From Pleurodeles waltl (lineage: Eukaryota; Chordata; Amphibia; Caudata; Salamandridae): a DNA stretch of 64,000 nt. This document shows, piece after piece, positions 22,301 to 36,117 of this stretch. The notes under the pieces are model-generated. The model searched no databases. It worked only from the letters and a program-made list of their open reading frames with translations, and was not told the origin of the DNA. The stretch covers positions 1-64,000 of the forward strand of contig NW_027150030.1 in NCBI RefSeq assembly GCF_031143425.1, written 5' to 3'. The first letter of the stretch is position 1. Each line of letters begins with the position of its first letter. The position numbers were made by a program, and so were the translations under genes.

Positions 22301-25300
22301 CCTTTGGCAATGTGATCGTTACTAGTGCGTCTTTGTGGAGATGTCCTCGTGCTTCTGCGCACCAACAACGCACGACCTGAATCGGCGGTAAACGCAGTGG
22401 TGTCGTTTTGGAAAGCTGTCCATCATCCTGGTAAAAGGCGGGAATTCCTTTGCCTACTACGAGGGTGGACGGGGCGTGGCTCAGCGGGCGGAGCTTACAG
22501 GTGATTCATAAAGGGAGAACCAGCTACTCTGTGTCTGCAGGAGAGGAAGATAGAACCCGCGCGTCACAGTCAGATACAGATTACGATCCAGTACATCATC
22601 AATTCACCTCCAAGAAGGATTCTAGATTGTTTTCTGCTATGGAATCTATGAGCGCACAGCCTTGCTTTATCTTTCCCAGCCCAAGAGTTAGGGTGGCTTG
22701 TCCTTTCCAGAAGCTGAGCTTCAACTGGGGCACCTGCTACGTTTATATTTGTAAGTGCTTCCTTTGAGGTTTAGTTTCTGTAAAATGAGCATCATGGCCT
22801 ACCCAACCGGAGTATTTTCTACGAGTAAGTCAGTAAGCGTTACCTAGCATGTTTTCATATGCCCCGTTTATATTGTACACTAAGACTACGTGATGGGCCA
22901 CGGGGGAAACCTCACCAGCAACCTTGTGTGCCTTTGGCAATGTGATCGTTACTAGTGCGTCTTTGTGGAGATGTCCTCATGCTTCTGCGCACCAACAACG
23001 CACGACCTGAATCGGCGGTAAACGCAGTGGTGTCGTTTTGGAAAGCTGTCCATCATCCTGGTAAAAGGCGGGAATTCCTTTGCCTACTACGAGGGTGGAC
23101 GGGGCGTGGCTCAGCGGGCGGAGCTTACAGGTGATTCATAAAGGGAGAACCAGCAACTCTGTGTCTGCAGGAGAGGAAGATAGAACCCGCGCGTCACAGT
23201 CAGATACAGATTACGCTCCAGTACATCATCAATTCACCTCCAGGAAGGATTCTAGATTGTTTTCTGCTATGGAATCTATGAGCGCACAGCCTTGCTTTAT
23301 CTTTCCCAGCCCAAGAGTTAGGGTGGCTTGTCCTTTCCAGAAGCTGAGCTTCAACTGGGGCACCTGCTACGTTTATATTTGTAAGTGCTTCCTGTTGAGG
23401 TTTAGTTTCTGTAAAATGAGCATCATGGCCTACCCAACCGGAGTATTTTCTACGAGTAAGTCAGTAAGCGTTACCTAGCATGTTTTCATATGCCCCGTGT
23501 ATATTGTACCCTAAGACTAAGTGATGGGCCTCGGGGGAAACGTCTCCAGCAACCTTGTGTGCCTTTGGCAATGTGATCGTTACTAGTGCGTCTTTGTGGA
23601 GATGTCCTCGTGCTTCTGCGCACAACCTGAATCGGCGGTAAACGCAGTGGTGTCGTTTTGGAAAGCCGTCCATCATCCTGGTAAAAGGCGGGAATTCCCT
23701 TGCCTACTACGAGGGTGGACGGGGCGTGGCTCAGCGGGCGGAGCTTACAGGTGATTCATAAAGGGAGAACCTTCTACTCTGTGTCTGCAGGAGAGGAAGA
23801 TAGAACCCGCGCGTCACAGTCAGATACAGATTACGCTCCAGTACATCATCAATTCACCTCCAGGAAGGATTCTAGATTGTTTTCTGCTATGGAATCTATG
23901 AGCGCACAGCCTTGCTTTATCTTTCCCAGCCCAAGAGTTAGGGTGGCTTGTCCTTTCCAGAAGCTGAGCTTCAACTGGGGCACCTGCTACGTTTATATTT
24001 GTAAGTGCTTCCTGTTGAGGTTTAGTTTCTGTAAAATGAGCATCATGGCCTACCCAACCGGAGTATTTTCTACGAGTAAGTCAGTAAGCGTTACCTAGCA
24101 TGTTTTCATATGCCCCGTTTATATTGTACACTAAGACTACGTGATGGGCCACGGGGGAAACCTCACCAGCAACCTTGTGTGCCTTTGGCAATGTGATCGT
24201 TACTAGTGCGTCTTTGTGGAGATGTCCTCGTGCTTCTGCGCACAACCTGAATCGGCGGTAAACGCAGTGGTGTCGTTTTGGAAAGCTGTCCATCATCCTG
24301 GTAAAAGGCGGGAATTCCCTTGCCTACTACGAGGGTGGACGGGGCGTGGCTCAGCGGGCGAAGCTTTCAGGTGATTCATAAAGGGAGAACCTTCTACTCT
24401 GTGTCTGCAGGAGAGGAAGATAGAACCCGCGCGTCACAGTCAGATACAGATTACGCTCCAGTACATCATCAATTCACCTCCAGGAAGGATTCTAGATTGT
24501 TTTCTGCTATGGAATCTATGAGCGCACAGCCTTGCTTTATCTTTGCCAAGCCCAAGTTAGGGTGGCTTGTCCTTTCCAGAAGCTGAGCTTCAACTGGTGC
24601 ACCTGCTACGTTTATATTTGTAAGTGCTTCCTTTGAGGTTTAGTTTCTGTAAAATGAGCATCATGGCCTACCCAACCGGTGTTTTTTCTACGAGTAAGTC
24701 AGTAAGCGTTACCTAGCATGTTTTCATATGCCCCGTTTATATTGTACACTAAGACTACGTGATGGGCCACGGGGGAAACCTCACCAGCAACCTTGTGTGC
24801 CTTTGGCAATGTGATCGTTACTAGTGCGTCTTTGTGGAGATGTCCTCGTGCTTCTGCGCACAACCTGAATCGGCGGTAAACGCAGTGGTGTCGTTTTGGA
24901 AAGCTGTCCATCATCCTGGTAAAAGGCGGGAATTCCCTTGCCTACTACGAGGGTGGACGGGGCTTGGCTCAGCGGGAGGAGCTTACAGGTGATTCATAAA
25001 GGGAGAACCTTCTACTCTGTGTCTGCAGGAGAGGAAGATAGAACCCGCGCGTCACAGTCAGATACAGATTACGCTCCAGTACATCATCAATTCACCTCCA
25101 GGAAGGATTCTAGATTGTTTTCTGCTATGGAATCTATGAGCGCACAGCCTTGCTTTATCTTTCCCAGCCCAAGAGTTAGGGTGGCTTGTCCTTTCCAGAA
25201 GCTGAGCTTCAACTGGGGCACCTGCTACGTTTATATTTGTAAGTGCTTCCTGTTGAGGTTTAGTTTCTGTAAAATGAGCATCATGGCCTACCCAACGGAG

Positions 25301-26793
25301 TATTTTCTACGAGTAAGTCAGTAAGCGTTACCTAGCATGTTTTCATATGCCCCGTTTATATTGTACACTAAGACTACGTGATGGGCCACGGGGGAAACGT
25401 CTCCAGCAACCTTGTGTGCCTTTGGCAATGTGATCGTTACTAGTGCGTCTTTGTGGAGATGTCCTCGTGCTTCTGCGCACAACCTGAATCGGCGGTAAAC
25501 GCAGTGGTGTCGTTTTGGAAAGCTGTCCATCATCCTGGTAAAAGGCGGGAATTCCCTTGCCTACTACGAGGGTGGACGGGGCGTGGCTCAGCGGGCGAAG
25601 CTTTCAGGTGATTCATAAAGGGAGAACCTTCTACTCTGTGTCTGCAGGAGAGGAAGATAGAACCCGCGCGTCACAGTCAGATACAGATTACGCTCCAGTA
25701 CATCATCAATTCACCTCCAGGAAGGATTCTAGATTGTTTTCTGCTATGGAATCTATGAGCGCACAGCCTTGCTTTATCTTTGCCAAGCCCAAGTTAGGGT
25801 GGCTTGTCCTTTCCAGAAGCTGAGCTTCAACTGGTGCACCTGCTACGTTTATATTTGTAAGTGCTTCCTTTGAGGTTTAGTTTCTGTAAAATGAGCATCA
25901 TGGCCTACCCAACCGGTGTTTTTTCTACGAGTAAGTCAGTAAGCGTTACCTAGCATGTTTTCATATGCCCCGTTTATATTGTACACTAAGACTACGTGAT
26001 GGGCCACGGGGGAAACCTCACCAGCAACCTTGTGTGCCTTTGGCAATGTGATCGTTACTAGTGCGTCTTTGTGGAGATGTCCTCGTGCTTCTGCGCACAA
26101 CCTGAATCGGCGGTAAACGCAGTGGTGTCGTTTTGGAAAGCTGTCCATCATCCTGGTAAAAGGCGGGAATTCCCTTGCCTACTACGAGGGTGGACGGGGC
26201 TTGGCTCAGCGGGCGGAGCTTACAGGTGATTCATAAAGGGAGAACCTTCTACTCTGTGTCTGCAGGAGAGGAAGATAGAACCCGCGCGTCACAGTCAGAT
26301 ACAGATTACGCTCCAGTACATCATCAATTCACCTCCAGGAAGGATTCTAGATTGTTTTCTGCTATGGAATCTATGAGCGCACAGCCTTGCTTTATCTTTC
26401 CCAGCCCAAGAGTTAGGGTGGCTTGTCCTTTCCAGAAGCTGAGCTTCAACTGGGGCACCTGCTACGTTTATATTTGTAAGTGCTTCCTGTTGAGGTTTAG
26501 TTTCTGTAAAATGAGCATCATGGCCTACCCAACGGAGTATTTTCTACGAGTAAGTCAGTAAGCGTTACCTAGCATGTTTTCATATGCCCCGTTTATATTG
26601 TACACTAAGACTACGTGATGGGCCTCGGGGGAAACGTCTCCAGCAACCTTGTGTGCCTTTGGCAATGTGATCGTTACTAGTGCGTCTTTGTGGAGATGTC
26701 CTCGTCCTTCTGCGCACAACCTGAATCGGCGGTAAACGCAGTGGTGTCGTTTTGGAAAGCCGTCCATCATCCTGGTAAAAGGCAGGAATTCCC
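19328..26793 (+). repeat. Units 32-43: 12-unit remainder of super-block 1
   Basis: Units start at 19328, 19948, 20579, 21199, 21819, 22450, 23080, 23700, 24320, 24938, 25557 and 26175. Units 32-34 restart the 15-unit HOR (b, c, d-like), but unit 34 already carries the TTTCTATAAAATG of the later d-like type. Units 35-37 then follow units 22-24 at an offset of 8,088 bp, so the block has skipped internal members. Unit 35 has a private TACGCGTAAG near 21570-21579, and unit 38 a private CCAGCAACTC near 23151-23160. With copy A this makes a 27-unit super-block of 16,791 bp (10003-26793). Confidence 0.75.
24320..26793 (+). repeat. Dimer duplication (1,237-bp two-unit period)
   Basis: Units at 24320 (618 bp) and 24938 (619 bp) are repeated at once by units at 25557 (618 bp) and 26175 (619 bp). 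The first of each pair is the HindIII-bearing h type with TTTGAGG. The second is the 128-codon-frame type with GGGGCTTGG and CCAACGGAG. The pairs differ slightly: unit 24938 has GGGAGGAGC and the GGCCACG...GTCTCC chimera cassette, and unit 26175 ends with a private CTCGTCCTTC. The same four-unit arrangement is copied at 38608-41081. Confidence 0.8.
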
Positions 26794-29700
26794 TTGCCTA
26801 CTACGAGGGTGGACGGGGCGTGGCTCAGCGGGCGGAGCTTACAGGTGATTCATAAAGGGAGAACCAGCTACTCTGTGTCTGCAGGAGAGGAAGATAGAAC
26901 CCGCGCGTCACAGTCAGATACAGATTACGCTCCAGTACATCATCAATTCACCTCCAGGAAGGATTCTAGATTGTTTTCTGCTATGGAATCTATGAGCGCA
27001 CAGCCTTGCTTTATCTTTCCCAGCCCAAGAGTTAGGGTGGCTTGTCCTTTCCAGAAGCTGAGCTTCAACTGGGGCACCTGCTACGTTTATATTTGTAAGT
27101 GCTTCCTTTCAGGTTTAGTTTCTGTAAAATGAGCATCATGGCCTACCCAACCGGAGTATTTTCTACGAGTAAGTCAGTAAGCGTTACCTAGCATGTTTTC
27201 ATATGGCCCGTGTATATTGTACACTAAGACTACGTGATGGGCCACGGGGGAAACCTCACCAGCAACCTTGTGTGCCTTTGGCAATGTGATCGTTACTAGT
27301 GCGTCTTTGTGGAGATGTCCTCGTGCTTCTGCTCACAACCTGAATCGGCGGTAAACGCAGTGGTGTCGTTTTGGAAAGCTGTCCATCATCCTGGTAAAAG
27401 GCGGGAATTCCTTTGCCTACTACGAGGGTGGACGGGGCGTGGCTCAGCGGGCGGAGCTTACAGGTGATTCATAAAGGGAGAACCAGCTACTCTGTGTCTG
27501 CAGGAGAGGAAGATAGAACCCGCGCGTCACAGTCAGATACAGATTACGATCCAGTACATCATCAATTCACCTCCAGGAAGGATTCTAGATTGTTTTCTGC
27601 TATGGAATCTATGAGCGCACAGCCTTGCTTTATCTTTCCCAGCCCAAGAGTTAGGGTGGCTTGTCCTTTCCAGAAGCTGAGCTTCAACTGGGGCACCTGC
27701 TACGTTTATATTTGTAAGTGCTTCCTGTTGAGGTTTAGTTTCTGTAAAATTAGCATCATGGCCTACCCAACCGGAGTATTTTCTACGAGTAAGTCAGTAA
27801 GCGTTACCTAGCATGTTTTCATATGCCCCGTGTATATTGTACACTAAGACTACGTGACGGGCCACGGGGGAAACCTCACCAGCAACCTTGTGTGCCTTTG
27901 GCAATGTGATCGTTACTAGTGCGTCTTTGTGGAGATGTCCTCGTGCTTCTGCGCACCAACAACGCACGACCTGAATCGGCGGTAAACGCAGTGGTGTCGT
28001 TTTGGAAAGCTGTCCATCATCCTGGTAAAAGGCGGGAATTCCTTTGCCTACTACGAGGGTGGACGGGGCGTGGCTCAGCGGGCGGAGCTTACAGGTGATT
28101 CATAAAGGGAGAACCAGCTACTCTGTGTCTGCAGGAGAGGAAGATAGAACCCGCGCGTCACAGTCAGATACAGATTACGATCCAGTACATCATCAATTCA
28201 CCTCCAAGAAGGATTCTAGATTGTTTTCTGCTATGGAATCTATGAGCGCACAGCCTTGCTTTATCTTTCCCAGCCCAAGAGTTAGGGTGGCTTGTCCTTT
28301 CCAGAAGCTGAGCTTCAACTGGGGCACCTGCTACGTTTATATTTGTAAGTGCTTCCTGTTGAGGTTTAGTTTCTGTAAAATGAGCATCATGGCCTACCCA
28401 ACCGGAGTATTTTCTACGAGTAAGTCAGTAAGCGTTACCTAGCATGTTTTCATATGCCCCGTGTATATTGTACACTAAGACTACGTGATGGGCCACGGGG
28501 GAAACCTCACCAGCAACCTTGTGTGCCTTTGGCAATGTGATCGTTACTAGTGCGTCTTTGTGGAGATGTCCTCGTGCTTCTGCGCACAACCTGAATCGGC
28601 GGTAAACGCAGTGGTGTCGTTTTGGAAAGCTGTCCATCATCCTGGTAAAAGGCGGGAATTCCCTTGCCTACTACGAGGGTGGACGGGGCGTGGCTCAGCG
28701 GGCGAAGCTTTCAGGTGATTCATAAAGGGAGAACCTTCTACTCTGTGTCTGCAGGAGAGGAAGATAGAACCCGCGCGTCACAGTCAGATACAGATTACGC
28801 TCCAGTACATCATCAATTCACCTCCAGGAAGGATTCTAGATTGTTTTCTGCTATGGAATCTATGAGCGCACAGCCTTGCTTTATCTTTGCCAAGCCCAAG
28901 TTAGGGTGGCTTGTCCTTTCCAGAAGCTGAGCTTCAACTGGTGCACCTGCTACGTTTATATTTGTAAGTGCTTCCTTTCAGGTTTAGTTTCTGTAAAATG
29001 AGCATCATGGCCTACCCAACCGGTGTTTTTTCTACGAGTAAGTCAGTAAGCGTTACCTAGCATGTTTTCATATGCCCCGTTTATATTGTACACTAAGACT
29101 ACGTGATGGGCCACGGGGGAAACCTCACCAGCAACCTTGTGTGCCTTTGGCAATGTGATCGTTACTAGTGCGTCTTTGTGGAGATGTCCTCGTGCTTCTG
29201 CGCACAACCTGAATCGGCGGTAAACGCAGTGGTGTCGTTTTGGAAAGCTGTCCATCATCCTGGTAAAAGGCGGGAATTCCCTTGCCTACTACGAGGGTGG
29301 ACGGGGCTTGGCTCAGCGGGCGGAGCTTACAGGTGATTCATAAAGGGAGAACCTTCTACTCTGTGTCTGCAGGAGAGGAAGATAGAACCCGCGCGTCACA
29401 GTCAGATACAGATTACGCTCCAGTACATCATCAATTCACCTCCAGGAAGGATTCTAGATTGTTTTCTGCTATGGAATCTATGAGCGCACAGCCTTGCTTT
29501 ATCTTTCCCAGCCCAAAAGTTAGGGTGGCTTGTCCTTTCCAGAAGCTGAGCTTCAACTGGGGCACCTGCTACGTTTATATTTGTAAGTGCTTCCTGTTGA
29601 GGTTTAGTTTCTGTAAAATGAGCATCATGGCCTACCCAACGGAGTATTTTCTACGAGTAAGTCAGTAAGCGTTACCTAGCATGTTTTCATATGCCCCGTT

Positions 29701-32700
29701 TATATTGTACACTAAGACTACGTGATGGGCCTCGGGGGAAACGTCTCCAGCAACCTTGTGTGCCTTTGGCAATGTGATCGTTACTAGTGCGTCTTTGTGG
29801 AGATGTCCTCGTGCTTCTGCGCACAACCTGAATCGGCGGTAAACGCAGTGGTGTCGTTTTGGAAAGCTGTCCATCATCCTGGTAAAAGGCGGGAATTCCC
29901 TTGCCTACTACGAGGGTGGACGGGGCGTGGCTCAGCGGGCGGAGCTTTCAGGTGATTCATAAAGGGAGAACCTTCTACTCTGTGTCTGCAGGAGAGGAAG
30001 ATAGAACCCACGCGTCACAGTCAGATACAGATTACGCTCCAGTACATCATCAATTCACCTCCAGGAAGGATTCTAGATTGTTTTCTGCTATGGAATCTAT
30101 GAGCGCACAGCCTTGCTTTATCTTTCCCAGCCCAAGAGTTAGGGTGGCTTGTCCTTTCCAGAAGCTGAGCTTCAACTGGGGCACCTGCTACGTTTATATT
30201 TGTAAGTGCTTCCTGTTGAGGTTTAGTTTCTGTAAAATGAGCATCATGGCCTACCCAACCGGAGTATTTTCTACGAGTAAGTCAGTAAGCGTTACCTAGC
30301 ATGTTTTCATATGCCCCGTGTATATTGTACACTAAGACTACGTGATGGGCCACGGGGGAAACCTCACCAGCAACCTTGTGTGCCTTTGGCAATGTGATCG
30401 TTACTAGTGCGTCTTTGTGGAGATGTCCTCGTGCCTCTGCGCACAACCTGAATCGGCGGTAAACGCAGTGGTGTCGTTTTGGAAAGCTGTCCATCATCCT
30501 GGTAAAAGGCGGGAATTCCCTTGCCTACTACGAGGGTGGACGGGGCGTGGCTCAGCGGGCGGAGCTTTCAGGTGATTCATAAAGGGAGAACCTTCTACTC
30601 TGTGTCTGCAGGAGAGGAAGATAGAACCCGCGCGTCACAGTCAGATACAGATTACGCTCCAGTACATCATCAATTCACCTCCAGGAAGGATTCTAGATTG
30701 TTTTCTGCTATGGAATCTATGAGCGCACAGCCTTGCTTTATCTTTCCCAGCCCAAGAGTTAGGGTGGCTTGTCCTTTCCAGAAGCTGAGCTTCAACTGGG
30801 GCACCTGCTACGTTTATATTTGTAAGTGCTTCCTGTTGAGGTTTAGTTTCTGTAAAATGAGCATCATGGCCTACCCAACCGGAGTATTTTCTACGAGTAA
30901 GTCAGTAAGCGTTACCTAGCATGTTTTCATATGCCCCGTGTATATTGTACACTAAGACTACGTGATGGGCCACGGGGGAAACCTCACCAGCAACCTTGTG
31001 TGCCTTTGGCAATGTGATCGTTACTAGTGCGTCTTTGTGGAGATGTCCTCGTGCTTCTGCGCACCAACAACGCACGACCTGAATCGGCGGTAAACGCAGT
31101 GGTGTCGTTTTGGAAAGCTGTCCATCATCCTGGTAAAAGGCGGGAATTCCTTTGCCTACTACGAGGGTGGACGGGGCGTGGCTCAGCGGGCGGAGCTTAC
31201 AGGTGATTCATAAAGGGAGAACCAGCTACTCTGTGTCTGCAGGAGAGGAAGATAGAACCCGCGCGTCACAGTCAGATACAGATTACGATCCAGTACATCA
31301 TCAATTCACCTCCAAGAAGGATTCTAGATTGTTTTCTGCTATGGAATCTATGAGCGCACAGCCTTGCTTTATCTTTCCCAGCCCAAGAGTTAGGGTGGCT
31401 TGTCCTTTCCAGAAGCTGAGCTTCAACTGGGGCACCTGCTACGTTTATATTTGTAAGTGCTTCCTGTTGAGGTTTAGTTTCTATAAAATGAGCATCATGG
31501 CCTACCCAACCGGAGTATTTTCTACGAGTAAGTCAGTAAGCGTTACCTAGCATGTTTTCATATGCCCCATTTATATTGTACACTAAGACTAAGTGATGGG
31601 CCTCGGGGGAAACGTCTCCAGCAACCTTGTGTGCCTTTGGCAATGTGATCGTTACTAGTGCGTCTTTGTGGAGATGTCCTCGTGCTTCTGCGCACAACCT
31701 GAATCGGCGGTAAACGCAGTGGTGTCGTTTTGGAAAGCCGTCCATCATCCTGGTAAAAGGCGGGAATTCCCTTGCCTACTACGAGGGTGGACGGGGCGTG
31801 GCTCAGCGGGCGGAGCTTACAGGTGATTCATAAAGGGAGAACCTTCTACTCTGTGTCTGCAGGAGAGGAAGATAGAACCCGCGCGTCACAGTCAGATACA
31901 GATTACGCTCCAGTACATCATCAATTCACCTCCAGGAAGGATTCTAGATTGTTTTCTGCTATGGAATCTATGAGCGCACAGCCTTGCTTTATCTTTCCCA
32001 GCCCAAGAGTTAGGGTGGCTTGTCCTTTCCAGAAGCTGAGCTTCAACTGGGGCACCTGCTACGTTTATATTTGTAAGTGCTTCCTGTTGAGGTTTAGTTT
32101 CTGTAAAATGAGCATCATGGCCTACCCAACCGGAGTATTTTCTACGTGTAAGTCAGTAAGCGTTACCTAGCATGTTTTCATTTGCCCCGTTTATATTGTA
32201 CACTAAGACTACGTGATGGGCCACGGGGGAAACCTCACCAGCAACCTTGTGTGCCTTTGGCAATGTGATCGTTACTAGTGCGTCTTTGTGGAGATGTCCT
32301 CGTGCTTCTGCGCACAACCTGAATCGGCGGTAAACGCAGTGGTGTCGTTTTGGAAAGCTGTCCATCATCCTGGTAAAAGGCGGGAATTCCCTTGCCTACT
32401 ACGAGGGTGGACGGGGCGTGGCTCAGCGGGCGGAGCTTTCAGGTGATTCATAAAGGGAGAACCTTCTACTCTGTGTCTGCAGGAGAGGAAGATAGAACCC
32501 GCGCGTCACAGTCAGATACAGATTACGCTCCAGTACATCATCAATTCACCTCCAGGAAGGATTCTAGATTGTTTTCTGCTATGGAATCTATGAGCGCACA
32601 GCCTTGCTTTATCTTTGCCAAGCCCAAGTTAGGGTGGCTTGTCCTTTCCAGAAGCTGAGCTTCAACTGGTGCACCTGCTACGTTTATATTTGTAAGTGCT

Positions 32701-35700
32701 TCCTTTGAGGTTTAGTTTCTGTAAAATGAGCATCATGGCCTACCCAACCGTTGTATTTTCTACGAGTAACTCAGTAAGCGTTACCTAGCATGTTTTCATA
32801 TGCCCCGTTTATATTGTACACTAAGAATACGTGATGGGCCACGGGGGAAACCTCACCAGCAACCTTGTGTGCCTTTGGCAATGTGATCGTTACTAGTGCG
32901 TCTTTGTGGAGATGTCCTCGTGCTTCTGCGCACAACCTGAATCGGCGGTAAACGCAGTGGTGTCGTTTTGAAAAGCTGTCCATCATCCTGGTAAAAGGCG
33001 GGAATTCCCTTGCCTACTACGAGGGTGGACGGGGCGTGGCTCAGCGGGCGGAGCTTACAGGTGATTCATAAAGGGAGAACCTTCTACTCTGTGTCTGCAG
33101 GAGAGGAAGATAGAACCCGCGCGTCACAGTTAGATACAGATTACGCTCCAGTACATCATCAATTCACCTCCAGGAAGGATTCTAGATTGTTTTCTGCTAT
33201 GGAATCTATGAGCGCACAGCCTTGCTTTATCTTTCCCAGCCCAAGAGTTAGGGTGGCTTGTCCTTTCCAGAAGCTGAGCTTCAACTGGGGCACCTGCTAC
33301 GTTTATATTTGTAAGTGCTTCCTGTTGAGGTTTAGTTTCTGTAAAATGAGCATCATGGCCTACCCAACGGAGTATTTTCTACGAGTAAGTCAGTAAGCGT
33401 TACCTAGCATGTTTTCATATGCCCCGTTTATATTGTACACTAAGACTACGTGATGGGCCTCGGGGGAAACGTCTCCAGCAACCTTGTGTGCCTTTGGCAA
33501 TGTGATCGTTACTAGTGCGTCTTTGTGGAGATGTCCTCGTGCTTCTGCGCACAACCTGAATCGGCGGTAAACGCAGTGGTGTCGTTTTGGAAAGCTGTCC
33601 ATCATCCTGGTAAAAGGCGGGAATTCCCTTGCCTACTACGAGGGTGGACGGGGCGTGGCTCAGCGGGCGGAGCTTACAGGTGATTCATAAAGGGAGAACC
33701 TTCTACTCTGTGTCTGCAGGAGAGGAAGATAGAACCCGCGCGTCACAGTCAGATACAGATTACGCTCCAGTACATCATCAATTCACCTCCAGGAAGGATT
33801 CTAGATTGTTTTCTGCTATGGAATCTATGAGCGCACAGCCTTGCTTTATCTTTCCCAGCCCAAGAGTTAGGGTGGCTTGTCCTTTCCAGAAGCTGAGCTT
33901 CAACTGGGGCACCTGCTACGTTTATATTTGTAAGTGCTTCCTTTGAGGTTTAGTTTCTGTAAAATGAGCATCATGGCCTACCCAACCGGTGTATTTTCTA
34001 CGAGTTAGTCAGTAAGCGTTACCTAGCATGTTTTCATATGCCCCGTTTATATTGTACACTAAGACTACGTGATGGGCCACGGGGGAAACCTCACCAGCAA
34101 CCTTGTGTGCCTTTGGCAATGTGATCGTTACTAGTGCGTCTTTGTGGAGATGTCCTCGTGCTTCTGCGCACAACCTGAATCGGCGGTAAACGCAGTGGTG
34201 TCGTTTTGGAAAGCCGTCCATCATCCTGGTAAAAGGCAGGAATTCCCTTGCCTACTACGAGGGTGGACGGGGCGTGGCTCAGCGGGCGGAGCTTACAGGT
34301 GATTCATAAAGGGAGAACCAGCTACTCTGTGTCTGCAGGAGAGGAAGATAGAACCCGCGCGTCACAGTCAGATACAGATTACGCTCCAGTACATCATCAA
34401 TTCACCTCCAGGAAGGATTCTAGATTGTTTTCTGCTATGGAATCTATGAGCGCACAGCCTTGCTTTATCTTTCCCAGCCCAAGAGTTAGGGTGGCTTGTC
34501 CTTTCCAGAAGCTGAGCTTCAACTGGGGCACCTGCTACGTTTATATTTGTAAGTGCTTCCTGTTGAGGTTTAGTTTCTGTAAAATTAGCATCATGGCCTA
34601 CCCAACCGGAGTATTTTCTACGAGTAAGTCAGTAAGCGTTACCTAGCATGTTTTCATATGGCCCGTGTATATTGTACCCTAAGACTAAGTGATGGGCCTC
34701 GGGGGAAACGTCTCCAGCAACCTTGTGTGCCTTTGGCAATGTGATCGTTACTAGTGCGTCTTTGTGGAGATGTCCTCGTGCTTCTGCGCACAACCTGAAT
34801 CGGCGGTAAACGCAGTGGTGTCGTTTTGGAAAGCCGTCCATCATCCTGGTAAAAGGCAGGAATTCCCTTGCCTACTACGAGGGTGGACGGGGCGTGGCTC
34901 AGCGGGCGGAGCTTACAGGTGATTCATAAAGGGAGAACCTTCTACTCTGTGTCTGCAGGAGAGGAAGATAGAACCCGCGCGTCACAGTCAGATACAGATT
35001 ACGCTCCAGTACATCATCAATTCACCTCCAGGAAGGATTCTAGATTGTTTTCTGCTATGGAATCTATGAGCGCACAGCCTTGCTTTATCTTTCCCAGCCC
35101 AAGAGTTAGGGTGGCTTGTCCTTTCCAGAAGCTGAGCTTCAACTGGGGCACCTGCTACGTTTATATTTGTAAGTGCTTCCTTTGAGGTTTAGTTTCTGTA
35201 AAATGAGCATCATGGCCTACCCAACCGGAGTATTTTCTACGAGTAAGTCAGTAAGCGTTACCTAGCATGTTTTCATATGCCCCGTTTATATTGTACACTA
35301 AGACTACGTGATGGGCCACGGGGGAAACCTCACCAGCAACCTTGTGTGCCTTTGGCAATGTGATCGTTACTAGTGCGTCTTTGTGGAGATGTCCTCGTGC
35401 TTCTGCGCACCAACAACGCACGACCTGAATCGGCGGTAAACGCAGTGGTGTCGTTTTGGAAAGCTGTCCATCATCCTGGTAAAAGGCGGGAATTCCCTTG
35501 CCTACTACGAGGGTGGACGGGGCGTGGCTCAGCGGGCGGAGCTTTCAGGTGATTCATAAAGGGAGAACCAGCTACTCTGTGTCTGCAGGAGAGGAAGATA
35601 GAACCCGCGCGTCACAGTCAGATACAGATTACGCTCCAGTACATCATCAATTCACCTCCAGGAAGGATTCTAGATTGTTTTCTGCTATGGAATCTATGAG

Positions 35701-36117
35701 CGCACAGCCTTGCTTTATCTTTCCCAGCCCAAGAGTTAGGGTGGCTTGTCCTTTCCAGAAGCTGAGCTTCAACTGGGGCACCTGCTACGTTTATATTTGT
35801 AAGTGCTTCCTGTTGAGGTTTAGTTTCTGTAAAATGAGCATCATGGCCTACCCAACCGGAGTATTTTCTACGAGTAAGTCAGTAAGCGTTACCTAGCATG
35901 TTTTCATATGGCCCGTGTATATTGTACCCTAAGACTAAGTGATGGGCCTCGGGGGAAACGTCTCCAGCAACCTTGTGTGCCTTTGGCAATGTGATCGTTA
36001 CTAGTGCGTCTTTGTGGAGATGTCCTCGTGCTTCTGCGCACAACCTGAATCGGCGGTAAACGCAGTGGTGTCGTTTTGGAAAGCCGTCCATCATCCTGGT
36101 AAAAGGCAGGAATTCCC
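26794..36117 (+). repeat. 15-unit HOR, copy B (units 44-58), ~9.32 kb
   Basis: Units start at 26794, 27413, 28044, 28664, 29282, 29901, 30521, 31152, 31772, 32392, 33010, 33629, 34248, 34868 and 35498. From 27413 on every unit has the same length and diagnostic bases as copy A, 16,790 bp upstream. The one difference noticed is in the first unit, which has CTTCCTTTCAGG near 27104-27115 where unit 17 has CTTCCTGTTGAGG, making it 619 bp. The private triplet CCGTTG, GTAACTCAG and AAGAATACG is kept at 32392. This much agreement implies a recent duplication or strong homogenisation. Confidence 0.85.
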
